A DNA stretch of 64,000 nucleotides from Epiperipatus broadwayi (lineage: Eukaryota > Onychophora > Udeonychophora > Euonychophora > Peripatidae), in contig JAQFVV010000180.1 of NCBI GenBank assembly GCA_028023455.1, positions 744,001 through 808,000 of the forward strand, in the 5' to 3' direction. How positions within the stretch are numbered: position 1 is the stretch's first letter; every line of letters begins with the position of its first letter. The position numbers and the translations under genes are program-made. This document shows positions 24,100-36,210 of the stretch, in pieces. The notes beneath the pieces were generated by a model. The model was not told the DNA's origin. It did not search any database and saw only the letters and a list, made by a program, of their open reading frames with translations.

Positions 24100-24550
24100 T
24101 ATATACAGTCTTTCCATCTGCAGAAGTACTTTCAGTTAATTCCTTAACCTTCCTCAACTTCTGCTAAATTCAAAAAACATAATGGAAGCAAACATTATCA
24201 ACTCAAGTCCATGAATCCTGAATTTTAATGTTAGCAGCTTCTCTATTAATTATATTCATTTTATTTCTAGTTATTAAAATTGCCTTCTTAATTTTTCTTT
24301 TATAATAGCTTCTCTTTTCATGAAGAATCTTAACACTTTCAAGATCAAACTTAAATTTATATTTACATGACTTTTCATAATTTAAGAAAACTGAAGTAAT
24401 CATTAAATCATTATTTTTACTTCTCACACATTTGCATAACAATTCATGCTCCTTTACTCTTTTCTCAATACTGCACTATGATTCACCTATATATAACATA
24501 CATCCACAAATAATTGATACATAACATTATATGATGCTTTTAGAATTATT
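24100..24550 (-). mobile_element. Penelope-like element C-terminal fragment, left arm of a palindrome
   Basis: Minus-strand remnant of the GIY-YIG endonuclease end of a Penelope-like retroelement. The frame at 24442-24203 follows a broken start (IGES, a stop, then IEKRVKEHELLC). It includes FKFDLESVKILHE and YYKRKIKKAILITRNKMNIINR. Those are the Arg-Ile/Val-Lys-Glu-His motif and the Tyr-x-Lys-Arg-x-x-x-Glu/Lys-Ala-x-x-Ile...Asn-Arg motif typical of this domain. No reverse transcriptase is present. It is inverted with respect to the copy at 24565-25020. Confidence 0.7.
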
Positions 24551-24564
24551 AATAAATTAGTGAA

Positions 24565-25020
24565 TAATTCTAAAAGTGTCATACCTATGAAACAAAAATA
24601 TAATGTGTATCAAGTATATGTGGGTGTATGCTATCATATAAAGGTGAATCAAGATACAGTATTGACAAAAGAATTAAGGAACATGAATTGTTATGCAAAC
24701 ATGCAAGAAGTAAAATAATAATTTAACGACTGCTTCAGTTTTCTTGGATCATGAAAAGACATGTAAATATAAATTTAAGTTTGATCTTGGAATGAAGAGT
24801 TAAGCCATAATAAAAGAAAAATGAGGGGGCAATTTTAATAAATAGAAATGAAATGAATATATTTAATAGTCAAGCTGATAATGTTAAAATTTGGAATTTG
24901 TGGGATTTGAGTTGTTGATGTTTGCTTCTGCTATGTTTTTTTTAATTTAACAGCAGTTGAGGAGGGTCAAGAAAGAAATTAACCAAAAGTACTTTTGCAG
25001 AGGTAAAGACTGTATATTAT
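24565..25020 (+). mobile_element. Penelope-like element C-terminal fragment, right arm of a palindrome
   Basis: Plus-strand counterpart of the left arm. It reads GESRYSIDKRIKEHELLC early on, then homologous coding traces with frameshifts (FKFDLG..., YYKRKM-like, ITRNEMN-like). It then runs into a non-coding 3' end (GTAAAGACTGTATAT) shared with the left arm in inverse. The two arms meet with only about 15-20 bp between them, at CTTTTAGAATTATT...AATAATTCTAAAAG (24539-24576). Together they form a palindrome of roughly 920 bp. Both arms start at nearly the same place in the element. Confidence 0.7.
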
Positions 25021-25073
25021 TTTTATTGTTATTACAATAGTTTTTAAATAACAAACATTATATATATATATAT

Positions 25074-28000
25074 TGTGCCCTTTTATATGGGTCACCATTT
25101 AAGTTTTGTGCTAATCTAGTAGAAAATTTTAAATTTGAGAAGTATTTTAAAATGTGATGTTGACTTTGCTTGTGATAATGTTACCATAAGTTTAATTAAA
25201 GCAATCTATGAGTGTTTGATATGTGAATTGTGTTGATATTGAGAAGATATTTAAAATGATGATGATTATGATGTAATACTGCATTAATAAATTTAATAAC
25301 AAATGTTTAAAGCTAAAGTATTTAAAAGACAAGTTAAAATTAGACAAAGATATTTATTTAATTTAAAATATATGTTAAAAGTGAATAAAAATATTTTAAA
25401 TTATAAGTATTTAAATTGAGATTAATATTTGATTTTAATCATATCAAATAATTATTTTAAAATCTGTTATAATATCTTATTTATTTAAATAAATATTTAT
25501 TTTAAAAAACAATTGTTAAGTTATTTTTAGACGACCAAGCCTTTTATTGTAAAAAGAACAGATGTTTGTTAAATTTACACACACATCGTGGAAGTTGTCT
25601 AATAAAGTTGCATAATTATTTTAAAAAATCATGTTGTAAAATTTATAAATAATACGTGAATTATCACAGATAAAAATAAAGATATTAATGTAAAATATTA
25701 AATCTGATTTTTTAAAAAATATTGTTTTAAAAATATTACGTATCAAAAGACTTAATTTATTTTAAAGTGATCTTATAAAAGTTAAAATTTAAATCAAGTA
25801 AGAAAGAATATTTTAAAAAAGTATTTAATAGATTTAAATAAATGATAGAGATTATTTTAAAATGTGATAATATTAAATATTAAATAAGTCATTATTTTAT
25901 TTTAATAGTGTGTTAATAAATATGTAGATAAGCTAGAAATTTTGATTGTTTAAATGTACCAATCAGATAAGGAGTTTCTGGCAGTATATAAGCTGGATTC
26001 AATTGTTGAAGAGGGCTCTCTGTAATTAAATTTCTAAGTTAAACATGCTATTGAGAAAATAGCTAAGTAAATTTATAAACGCTCTTAAAATCAGTGTTAA
26101 AATCATAAGAGTGTTATTGTATATAATTTTATAATTTTTAAAATGATAAGTATGCAGTAGAAACTTAATAATTCCCTATCTGGTCTTCTCAATATCGAAA
26201 CTTAATTTACGTACAAATGATCATGGAAACATCACGTATCGGAGAAATATATCAGAAACTTTATGTTAGAGAAATAATAGACGCTGGATTAGTACATAAA
26301 ACTACGAGATGGAGAAAAGTAGTATTTTGGACTATAAATAGTTTTAAAAGTTTAAATTACTATTGTCTATTATAAATAGATATTTAAAAGAAATATGAAT
26401 ACTTCTATAGAAAGAAAGTATTTTTGCAGATTTTAAAAGATTAAAATGTATATCTTAAGTAAAGATATAAGAAGTAGTAATTTTAATAAATACTTCTTGT
26501 TAAGTCTTTGTCTTAAAAGACTAAATATTGACGATTTGAAAAGGCAAATAGATTATAAATATGATTATTTAAAATCGTAATATAATAGAAGTACTATATT
26601 GAAGTAATCTAAACGCTGGACGTTATAGATGGAGAAATTAATTCTTACCTGAATATGTTAATTATAAATGCGCAAGTAATACATGGATGTCCAAATCAAG
26701 TCAAACTAAACCAAGCAAGCCAAGTTGATTAAAGTAATTTAATGAAAATAATATATAAACTATAAATTAGTTTAAAAATAATAACTTTAAAAATAATATT
26801 TTATGAAGAACTGGATCCAGAAAGAACTTATAAACTATTTTTTTTTAATTTTATTTGTTTTCTTATTGGAACTTATTTTTTTAAAAAAAAAGAACGTTAT
26901 CATTTTATTATAAACTTTCAAGAAACACGTGATTCAACGGAACAGAAATAGTGTTCTATTGACTTTGTACATAGGATTTATTAGAACTTTTATGGTAGAA
27001 CAAAGTCGTCTGGAATACGTAATATAATCTTTTATTTTATTTATTTAACATAAAATTTAAAATATTATTAAACTATTAAAAAGTAGGTTAGGTACATTTA
27101 TTAAATAGTAACTTAAAAATAATATAATAATTAATTACATAAATTTATTTTTATAATTACTATAACACGGAATATTCTAATGAATGTTTATGAGTGAAAA
27201 TGTGAATGATTTTTATTTTATGAAGCTGCAAATTCCGAAGAATGCTGGATAGCAGAATGGACATTATTATTATTATGGTAAAAATATTGTATAATGATTT
27301 TTAATGAATTTAATATGTTTTTTCTTTAGATCAACTGAATATTATGTTGTTGAAGAATGAATGGATAGATATTTTATGAAAACACATACATTATATTGGC
27401 AACGAACTTTATTAAAATATGCATAAGTTTTAATCTATAATATTAACATGATACAACATTACGTAAGAAGCTTAGAAATAATTATATGATTCTTTCATAA
27501 ATAAATTTTGATATTTTATTATGTTATAGTATTAGAATTATATTTATTCTTTATTTAGGTAATTATTTTATTATTTGCAAGATAAGAATAGATTTCAAAA
27601 GATTCTATTTTTTTTTGTATTTTGTTTATTAAATAAGTTAAGTTACGTTATGGGTAGAAGCTTATATTTAGATTGGAAGTTTACTAAATATAAACGATGT
27701 AGTATAGGTAATTTGGATGATGAATACTTTGTTTAAAGTTGATATTTGTTTTATCGGAAGTTTTAGATAAATTTAGAGGATGTTTATAAATAAAATTATC
27801 AGAAAGGATTAAAATAACATATTAAGTAAAGTAATGATTTTACACAGAAAAGAATCATAGAATTTATCTAAGGTAATACTTTATGAATTTGAAATTGATA
27901 AATGATTTAAATAACAGTATTTGAACAGTACAGATATGTAATGCATATTTGATAAATTATATAACAGGAATTACATTAAGTAAAGTATAATTATAGTCAA

Positions 28001-29317
28001 TTATTTGTTTTACATTACAAAGATACATTAACTTTATAAAACTATTAAGCAATGCTAATAATAAAATAAATATATGATGATACATTATAAATGGTAATAC
28101 TTAATTAATGTAGCTATTTAATTAGTAGAGCTTTATTGTTTACACATGCTACATAAATAGTCTTGACATATATTGTTATTTGTAGTAATTAAAGTACATT
28201 ACTATTTATTTTAAAAAAATCTAAGTTTTGGAAAAACACACTGTAATATTATTAATATAGCATTTGAAGGAATGTAAAATTGCTTATTAAGTACATGAGT
28301 TAATAACAGTGTAAGCCTCTTATATTTGTATTCCTATTTTTATTTTATTTGTTGTCATAAATTCTAAATTGTAAATAGTGTAAATAAATTTTATTTGAAG
28401 TTATTGTAAATAAATTTGTTAATTTGTTTTAAAAGTGTGTCGAGTTCATTAATTTTTCACCACAGTATTTTGACATCAGATGATTTGAAATAAACATAAT
28501 ATTTGCACAAAATGAATTTGTTATTATTACTTAGAATTGAATACCATATTTGCTTAACATTATTTTATAAGAATTGATTGACATGAACATAAATATTACA
28601 ATGGTCATAAGATGATTATAATACACATTATAAGAATACAATATTGTTTATTGCCATAGATTATTAATTATAAGATTTTGATTTATTCTGAAATGAAGAT
28701 ACCATATGAAATAAAAGATATACATATGATTATTTATTCATTTAATGATTGATTATATAATATAAATAGATGAGATTAAATTACACTTTAAGATTAGTAT
28801 TATTTATTATTATTATTAAAATAAGTTAGGTGTATTTAAGTTTGATATAAAATCCCACATCATGCTTATTTACATGAGTTATTATTATTTTAAAACAGCT
28901 TAGAAGAACCTGAGATTATTTAATTATATTTTAAGTTAAAAGTTAGGAATTATTTTAGTATTATTAAAGATAATTTATTTCATTTAAAAGTCATAAGAAT
29001 GCTATAGATGTAGTGGTAAGATAATAAGGTAGTGGTAGTATTCTTATGCCATTGAGACAGTATCTTGGGAGATATTGACTCAGTGTAAATCTGCTTATTA
29101 CTTTGTAACTTTACTTCACAGTCTCATAATTTTATTAAATACTTATTTAATTAGTATAATCTAAAACTATATTGATTTTGATAATTGATAATAAATTTAA
29201 TTAAGATATGATAATATAAAAGTATATTAAAGATAGATATGCAAATTTTAATTAAGCATAATAATGTAACTGAGCTAGTTGTATTTTAAACTATTTTATA
29301 TATCAAGAAGTAAGGGT

Positions 29318-29320
<3 letters not shown>
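25074..29320 (+). mobile_element. Possible TGTG...TACA non-coding element between two (AT)n runs
   Basis: The sequence starts TGTGCCC directly after an AT run (25060-25073) and ends GGGTACA directly before another (29321-29358). It has no open frame of note over 4.2 kb. It contains TATATAAG (about 25986-25993) followed by a less A+T-rich block (GAAGAGGGCTCTCTGTAATT), reminiscent of an LTR promoter. I saw no clear collinear similarity with the other TGTA...TACA elements in the interior, so the boundaries rest on the termini alone. It may be composite. Confidence 0.3.

Positions 29321-29358
<38 letters not shown>
29321..29358. repeat. (AT)n microsatellite
   Basis: About 37 bp of alternating AT between GGGTACA on the left and the 3' end of solo-LTR-like copy 2 on the right. 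The poly Ile-Tyr peptides read here on both strands are artefacts of this run. Confidence 0.95.
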
Positions 29359-29360
<2 letters not shown>

Positions 29361-31328
29361 ATGGTTGGGGTCAATCTTTGAGTCTTGCTGTATCTGCCCT
29401 ACAAGGGTGCCACCAGGCCATTCGAACATGGAAAATTTATGTAGCAGGCAGATACTTACAGTAAGATACAAATTTTAAATAAATACAACTGAAATGCCCC
29501 AATCACTAGCTTGCAGAGCAGCAGAGATAACATATTTTAATTTTAAAGAAATAAAGATTGTAAAAAATAAGAATAATCCATTGCTAGATTAACAATACAC
29601 AAAAACATTTATTTTGCACATATATAAAATTTAGAATTATTTACTTTTGTATAACTTTTACTTAAGAATTTGATTTACTTTTTAATTTTTTTTATTTTAT
29701 AAGTTTGCACAGATGAATTCATTAATATTTTATTAGTCTTGAGTATGGATAGACTACATAAATTGCACTTGAAAAAGAAAATATTCTATATCCCTTATTT
29801 AACCCTAGGCTAAAAGTTCACAGTCAAACTAATGCCAATCTGTCTATATATCGATGTATTTAATGCAGCATGAATACGACAGCACAATACCATACTGTCA
29901 AAAATATACATCTGAACAGCATGGTTATTGAAAAGAAATGTCTTTCATCCAGTACAGGAATACTTTGTCTGTCTGGTGAGAAGAACAATAAAAAAGAAAA
30001 CTCCATAGGAAGGGATTGTGGTCCTTTTTGCTGTATTACTATCCCATTCCATAGGCTAAAGGGGTGATCCAAGGAGCAGGGAATACCGTCTGCTTCCAAT
30101 GGTCAGTAAGAAATGGGAGTTATTTTGCCCAAGTGTGGCGTATAATGTGATCCTGCATGTAGTGGATCTTCATGCTACATTTACTAATTACGCCAATACA
30201 CCCAATCCATTGACCCAATTTAACTGCAAAACAAATAACCTAAGATTTACCCTCCCTTAAACTAACATAACTTTATGAATCTATGCAGCCATTCATGCCT
30301 GACTTAAATTTAACATGATTTAATTAAAAGTTTTGCTTAATGTGAAAAAAAAACATAATAAACACTTAAAAGAATGGAAAAATTAAATTAATGGAAATGA
30401 TTTTAAAAAAATACATTCAATAAAAATAATTACTAATAAATGATTTGGTTTGGTCAGATAGAAATTTATATTTCTATTTAAATACTGGAAAAGTTTTATA
30501 GTTAAAGTTCAATAGTTACATTCTTATGGTTTTAAAGAGAAAAAGTCCATACTTTCTAGTTGCTTGTAATTTGGATCTTGTTATTCTCACAATGTACTGG
30601 GGAGACTGGTATGCTGTTTGCCATTCTATTGGTATTCATCCGGAGGTCCTTTACTGTAGCTGGTATAGTTCTTTGCAGGCTTTTATTGCAGGACCCTGAC
30701 GTCCTGGGGTCTGCAATATAGAAAAACAATATTTCATTTCTTTTAGAAAAACTGAAGAGATTGAAAGTGTGTTTTTTCAATCCCTTCTCCTTCAACTCTC
30801 CTGGACTTAACACATATAGCACACACAATAAACTATTGCCAATCTTTTCCTTTTTATATTAAAATTGTGAATTGACTGGACATGATGTCATGATGATGAT
30901 GATGCTTTCATTGTGGTTTGTTTCCTGGGGGATTTTTTTATTGGCTATTTTGTTTTTCTCTTCTATTTGACCTTTAATTATAAATTTTGAGATGCCCAAG
31001 GGCTAGTTTACTTAAGACCAATTAAAAATAATAATTTCCATTTTTAGCCTTTTTACACAATAGAATTAATTAATTTTTTTTATATTTTTAAAGATATATT
31101 TTTATCTTTAAATCTTTAAGTCTTTTTCTTAAAATTTAGTTTTAAAATACTTTTTTATTTTTTAATAAAGTTTTCTTTTAATAATTTTCCATCTGTGTGA
31201 TTTTATATATATATAAGTTTAGATGACTTTTAATTTTCAATTTTTTAAAAACAAATTTTTATTTGCGAATTTTATTTTTAATGTCTAATTTTATTTAAAA
31301 TAATGTAACAGCATGTGTGCCCATTACA
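29359..31328 (-). mobile_element. Solo-LTR-like element, copy 2
   Basis: Reverse-oriented homologue of 11586-13790, starting TGTAATGG at 31328. Collinear landmarks on the minus strand are: TGTAATGGGCACACATG, the TATA box at 30858-30851, GGGATTGAAAAA...TTCAATCTCTTCAG, CCTCCGGATGAATA, the TTACCCTCCC block (plus strand, near 30250), CTATGGAGTTTT, ACATCGATATAT, GTATCTGCCTGCTACATAAATTTT and a GTGGCACCC box near the end. It ends ...CCAACCATTA at 29359 and is flanked by AT runs on both sides. It is about 235 bp shorter than copy 1 through indels. It has no coding frame; the short minus-strand frames inside it are chance. Confidence 0.75.
30851..30858 (-). promoter_or_regulatory. TATA box of solo-LTR-like copy 2
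   Basis: Reads TATAAAAA on the minus strand, followed by GGAAAAGATTGG. It is 470 bp from the element start, against 481 bp in copy 1. Confidence 0.6.
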
Positions 31329-31341
31329 ATATATATATATA
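31329..31341. repeat. Short (AT)n run between two elements
   Basis: Separates the start of copy 2 (CCATTACA on the plus strand) from TGAAACAG, the apparent start of the next element. Confidence 0.8.
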
Positions 31342-31752
31342 TTGAAACAGATATACTGTTCCACGTATATATCAAAAGATCCCCCCCATTTAAAAAAGAC
31401 TAGCATAATTTAATAAAATTTAAAAAAAAAAATAAAGCAAAAAGTTTATAGTTAAAAGAAAATTATTATTGATTTTATAGTTTCAAATTACGATGTAAAT
31501 AAAAGCTGGCAGTTATTAAAAAGATTACATTTTTAATTTTTGGAATGATGTTTTCGAATAAAATGTGATAACAGCTTTAGGCAGTCTAAATAAATTGAAA
31601 ACCATGGCTTAATCCTTATGCTTTCTTATCTATCCTGCTAAAAAAGTAGATTATCCAATCATTATGAAGAGAAAGTCAATCGGGCTTAAATGAGAGCAGT
31701 ATGCAAATCAGGTACAGTAGAAAAAGCTGTTTAATCAATCTGGAGAGCAGAA

Positions 31753-31760
31753 TATAAATA
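31753..31760 (+). promoter_or_regulatory. TATA-like box in the 31342-33412 segment
   Basis: TATAAATA followed by GTCAAGTTGG, about 410 bp from the segment's left end. Confidence 0.4.
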
Positions 31761-32183
31761 GTCAAGTTGGAAGTTCAGAAGCAGATTAGATTTGATTTTA
31801 AAAAAAGAGACTTTGAAAGCATTTTAAAAAGTTTTTCCAGAGAGATTTTAAGAAGATCAAATAGTTATATTTTTTCCAAAGAGATATTTATTTCAAGTAG
31901 CTGTTAAAGAAGAATTTTGAAAAAAAAAAGATTTCAATTTTAAAAGGGTATTAAAGAACTTCTGTTAATGATGGCAAAAGAAAACTTTATTAAGGAAAAC
32001 TTGACAATGAAAGCCTAAACAGTCACAGCTTTTCTCTTCATTATAAACCATGATTTTGCAAGATTTGCCTGGATGATCATCATGAAAGGGATTAATGCCA
32101 TTCAGCTTAAATAAAAACGACCTCCTTTTGAAGGAACAAACTGGATAAATGAAGGTAATGATTTTATAAAAATATTCGATATT

Positions 32184-32513
32184 ATATGTGTTTTTAAAAG
32201 ATAAACAAAACATCTTTATTATAAATGAAACTAAAATTATGTGTTTATAAAAGACAAACAAAACATCTTTCTTAGAAAAAAAAACTAAGATTATGAATAA
32301 AAGTATCTATATGAAAATACATTTATTATAAATAAAACTAAAATTATATGTGTTTATAAAAGACAAACCAAACATCTTTCTGGGAAAAGAAACTAAAATT
32401 ATGAATAAAAATAGCTCTATGAAATAACGTTTATTATAAATGAAACTAAAATTATATGTGTTTATAAAAGAAAAACAAAACGTCTTTCTTAGAAAAGAAA
32501 CTAAAATTATGAA
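32184..32513 (+). repeat. Tandem repeat, period 107 bp, about three units
   Basis: Units begin ATTATAAATGAAACTAAAAT or a close variant at 32218, 32325 and 32432, preceded by a partial unit. Each contains TGTGTTTATAAAAGACAAAC, ATCTTTCT and AACTAAAATTATGAAT. Unit-to-unit divergence is low. Confidence 0.85.
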
Positions 32514-32521
32514 TGTATACC

Positions 32522-32815
32522 AAGATACATAATGGACTGCAAATAAAATAACTTAAGGTTAACTGGAACTCTGAATTAGACATAAAATGTAAATTGTTAA
32601 AGAACTTGCATTCTTTAATTCCTATTGTACTATTATAAGATACATAATGGATTTCAAATAAAATAACTTAAGGTTAACTGGAACTTTGAATTAGATGTAA
32701 AATATAAATTGTTAAAGAACTTGCATTCTTTAATTCATATTGCCCTACTATTGGATGTACACCAAGATACCCAATGGATGTAAATAAAATATTTGTTAAA
32801 TTAAATGGAACTTTG
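32522..32815 (+). repeat. Tandem repeat, period about 115-127 bp, two full units and one partial
   Basis: Units begin AAGATAC.CAATGG (variants) at 32522, 32637 and 32764. They share ATAACTTAAGGTTAACTGG and GTTAAAGAACTTGCATTCTT; the third unit is partial and more diverged. They lie immediately after the 107-bp repeats. Confidence 0.85.
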
Positions 32816-33412
32816 CATCAGATGCTATCAGTTGTCTTCATTACTTTCTCTGTTGTCTCAATATGTCACAATCCTCTCTGTGAAGTAATTAAATGATTAA
32901 AGATATCAACTATTACAGAACTGTTGAGAGAAGGACTTAAATATACTCTCAACAGATTATATTTTTTCTTTTTTTTAAGTCATATAGAAATACTTTGTTT
33001 GATGGACATTTATTTAAACCTGTTATTAAATAAAATTATTGTTACTTAAAATTAATCTTAGTTATCCAGTTGTTCAATTCTATTTTGTTTTTATTGCATC
33101 ACTCATCATTCATTGCACTTGTTCATGAGAATCTCATGCCTACTGAGCTACGTCTGGCATAACTAGACCTAGGTAAGTCAGGTTGTAATGAGATGGAACT
33201 CTAGTGGCGCCATTTGAAAAACCAAACAGAAATGCCTAGATGCTTCCAGTCTCTATGGTGCTACATCCTCTGATGAACAGGAAATATTGTTGTAGGAGGG
33301 GGGGTTAACATCTGCATTGGAGAATGCCAATTGATAGTTCCTTCCAGCAACATGCTCATCAGGAAAGTGTTACAACCAAGGTAATAAAAGGGTTGTATGG
33401 TGGTTCAATTAC

Positions 33413-35639
33413 AATATATATATATATATGCCATTGTAAATAAATACAGTTTTGTTACAGAAAATAATTATTGAACAACAATTCCATAATTATTCATTAG
33501 TAAAATTTATAATAAATTAACATGCATTGAACTAAAATTTTGTATGGAAATTTACTATATATATACAAAACACATACACTAAAAGCAGCAAGCAGAATTT
33601 GCATTTGTGCAAAAGCTTGAAAAATCAGAGGTAGAATTCTCTTATCTTGAAATAAGATGTATACAGAAAATATATACATATACCTAAAAGATGTTTATGT
33701 TAGAGACTGACTCCTCAATGATTATTGTTTAATTTATTTATCTATATTATAACTAATGAAAAGAATACAAACCATCAGTCTATTGTATAATAACAAGAAC
33801 TAATAAAGTCACAATCAACAAATAACATGGTTTGACTCAAACAATATGATGATGTATGCTAATGATAATAATAACAATATGATAGGCTAAGCTCAGAGTT
33901 CGCATGTATCTTATATGCTGTAATAAAAAGAGCCTTAGGGGTAAAAATAATAATAATTAAGCATTGTACATATACTAATTAACATTTAATAAATTTTAAG
34001 AGAACTCTCAACTCACTCTTAAAAACTACAAATGCTCTTAATATTGAAAGCATATAGCAAAGAGTAGTTAGGTTATAATATATTCTTTCTCATAACCTTT
34101 TTTAAATATCCCTCTCCAATATAATAACACATCTCACAAACACTATTCTCAACATTTCATTGCAATGATCTGATCCACAATTCATAACTCTTGATAAAGG
34201 ATAATGCTGTTTATTAGATCTTATTTGTGCTACTTTACATTTCAAAAGAATTTCTTTAACCAAAAACAATTTCTTTTGATCATTGATTATATTAGTAAGA
34301 TCTCAAGGTTCTCTATTAAATATTTTTAATATTAAAATTTTTACTTTTTTATTTTATTTGTGAATTATTAAACAATAAATGGTATCATAGGGAAAATATG
34401 AGGATTCATACCCTTATCCCAAGATAACATTTGCCTAATTTATAATGTTGATAATAAATACATATAAGGATTTAAATCTTAATACTATGCACCTTGAGTG
34501 CTTAAAATTACCACAAGAGAGACCTCTACAAATCTTAATATAAGATTATGACTTTATAAAGATAAGAATGTCCATCTTATCTTCAACCAACTTTTTAATT
34601 ATATAGGCAAATCTAAAGCATTTTGATTTGAGAGTGTGAAGCTAATAAGTTCTTCATTAATTAAGTCCACTACCTCATTTAGAAATCAACATTCATGAAA
34701 TATTTCGATTCACAGTGAGTTAATATTTAGATCTTATAATTAGAAATATTTCAAATCAATTTAAAGTTGTAAGGATTAATTCTTAAGAATATATTGCAAT
34801 TAAAATAAAATACATAGAAACTCTTACTTTAGAATAAAATAATCTACTAGGATAGCATTCAACTGCAAAGAGTCGATGAGATTTTATGGTCACTCAGAAT
34901 GTCTTACTAACAACACACACCAATCTTTCTTATGAATTTAAGATGACCAAATTCAGCATTTAAATTTATGATGGATAATCAACTATGGTATTATAAGTAA
35001 GCAAATAATTTTATCACAAAAGCAATATTCTTTTAATAATTGCACATGGATTAAAGTGATCATTTAAGATTTAAAAATGAATGAATATTTTAATTATTGA
35101 ATGTAATCTTAACATTTGCAGATCATTCAAACATAGTGATTATTTTCTTTAATTTTATGTGCAATTCTTAATAATTAACATAAAATATAATTGTATCATT
35201 GATTATATAATGTTAAGATTTCTGGAAAAGTAGTATGCAATTGAGATGATATTAAAATTATTTATAAATTTAACAATAAAATATAACATTTATTTAAACA
35301 ATAAGAACAATCAAATAAACATCAATTTTGTAAATCTACAATCTTCAAAGTAAGCTATTCAAACACAATGCCACACAACTTTACTGCATAGGAAAAATAA
35401 ATTTTAGAGATTTACAGCTTATGATAATAAATAAATAAATTTACAAATTAAATAGTCATTGACTATTGTGAATTTGTCTGACTGGTAAAAGCTTTTTATT
35501 AAACATGGGCAATATTACAAGAAGTTCTACATTTTTACATAACAATAATACTATGACATTGTGCAACAATAAGTACAGTTAACTTCTAAGCATGTCTTAT
35601 CAATACAGGAATGAATCAATTCTAGAAATGATGTATATA
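33413..35639. other. Intron sequence without recognised genes
   Basis: Begins with a short AT run (33413-33429). The remainder is A+T-rich and lacks coding or repeat structure that I can support. Confidence 0.6.
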
Positions 35640-35693
35640 CCTGGCTCTCTTTTTGTGCAGATTTTTTAATGCGATTTTGAAGTTATGTGATTC

Positions 35694-36002
35694 ATGTTTC
35701 TTAATGTCTTTTTATGCAGTTTTCTTTTATGCGCTAAAGAAGTTCATATTTCACTTAAAATCGGGATTTCCCTATTTTATATAAACACCTTAAATTTTAT
35801 ATACTTTAAATGCCTGTTGGAAACAGGTTTGGCAAAAAATTTAGATACTGTAGAAGATTTAGAAAAAGATAATGAAACAGAAGTGGAACCTGTTTGTTTC
35901 ACAGCAAAAATTATTCGAGAAAGTTTTCAACTTTCTAATCAATTGGAAAATCATTTTCTTGTTAGTGACATAAATTATAAACTAAATTTCAATGAGAGCT
36001 AA
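35694..36002 (+). pseudogene. Possible Tigger-like transposase C-terminal fragment
   Basis: A 102-codon frame. The first 40 residues are a chance hydrophobic reading of the terminal region. From about residue 44 (LAKNLDTVEDLEKDNETEVE) it looks like real coding sequence: acidic, then an amphipathic helix. This fits the region after the DDE domain in pogo/Tigger proteins. No catalytic residue is present. The resemblance is by general character and not by a decisive motif. Confidence 0.35.
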
Positions 36003-36040
36003 ATAGTTGTATGTTTGTATTATGTATGTGTAATTTATAT

Positions 36041-36210
36041 TTTTATACACATACATACATGGAAAAACATTTAGAAAAAAGTTACAAGTAAAAATATTTA
36101 AGAACTTTTAATTTCTACTTAAAAAGAATGTATTTTTAAAAGTTTTTAAATATTTTTACTTGTAACTTTTTTCTGTCTAAAAGTTTCTTCCTGTATATAT
36201 GTGTATAAAA
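36041..36210. repeat. Hairpin (MITE-like) element, arms about 70 bp
   Basis: The left arm 36041-36112 starts TTTTATACACATACATACA. The right arm 36136-36210 ends TATATATGTGTATAAAA. The arms share GTTACAAGTAAAAATATTTAA and its complement. The loop is about 25 bp. Confidence 0.8.

Larger units (their letters stand above)
31342..33412 (+). mobile_element. Possible solo-LTR-like element with internal tandem repeats
   Basis: About 2.07 kb between two AT runs, starting TGAAACAG and ending TTCAATTACA before AT at 33413. The architecture parallels copies 1 and 2. There is about 410 bp of A+T-rich leader, then TATAAATA (31753-31760), then a purine-rich zone. Next comes A+T-rich sequence with tandem repeats. 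A less A+T-rich tail follows with AGTGGCGCCATTTG (33204-33217), compare AGATGGCGCCCC at 13738-13749. It has no coding frame. Sequence similarity to the other copies is limited to such landmarks, so membership of the same family is an inference. Confidence 0.4.

Noticed and set aside
29279-29471. Frames on both strands with Ile-Tyr repeats
   Set aside because: They are translations of the (AT)n run at 29321-29358. The same applies to the plus-strand frame at 23824-24015.
30556-30828. 90-codon minus-strand frame and 79-codon frame at 29860-30099 as genes
   Set aside because: Both fall inside solo-LTR-like copy 2, and neither is open in copy 1.
31965-32261. 98-codon minus-strand frame as a gene
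   Set aside because: It overlaps the tandem repeats, has no motif, and lies inside an LTR-like segment.
32184-32815. CRISPR-like array
   Set aside because: Units are adjacent without spacers, have periods of 107 and about 115-127 bp, and lie in animal-type DNA. They are ordinary tandem repeats.
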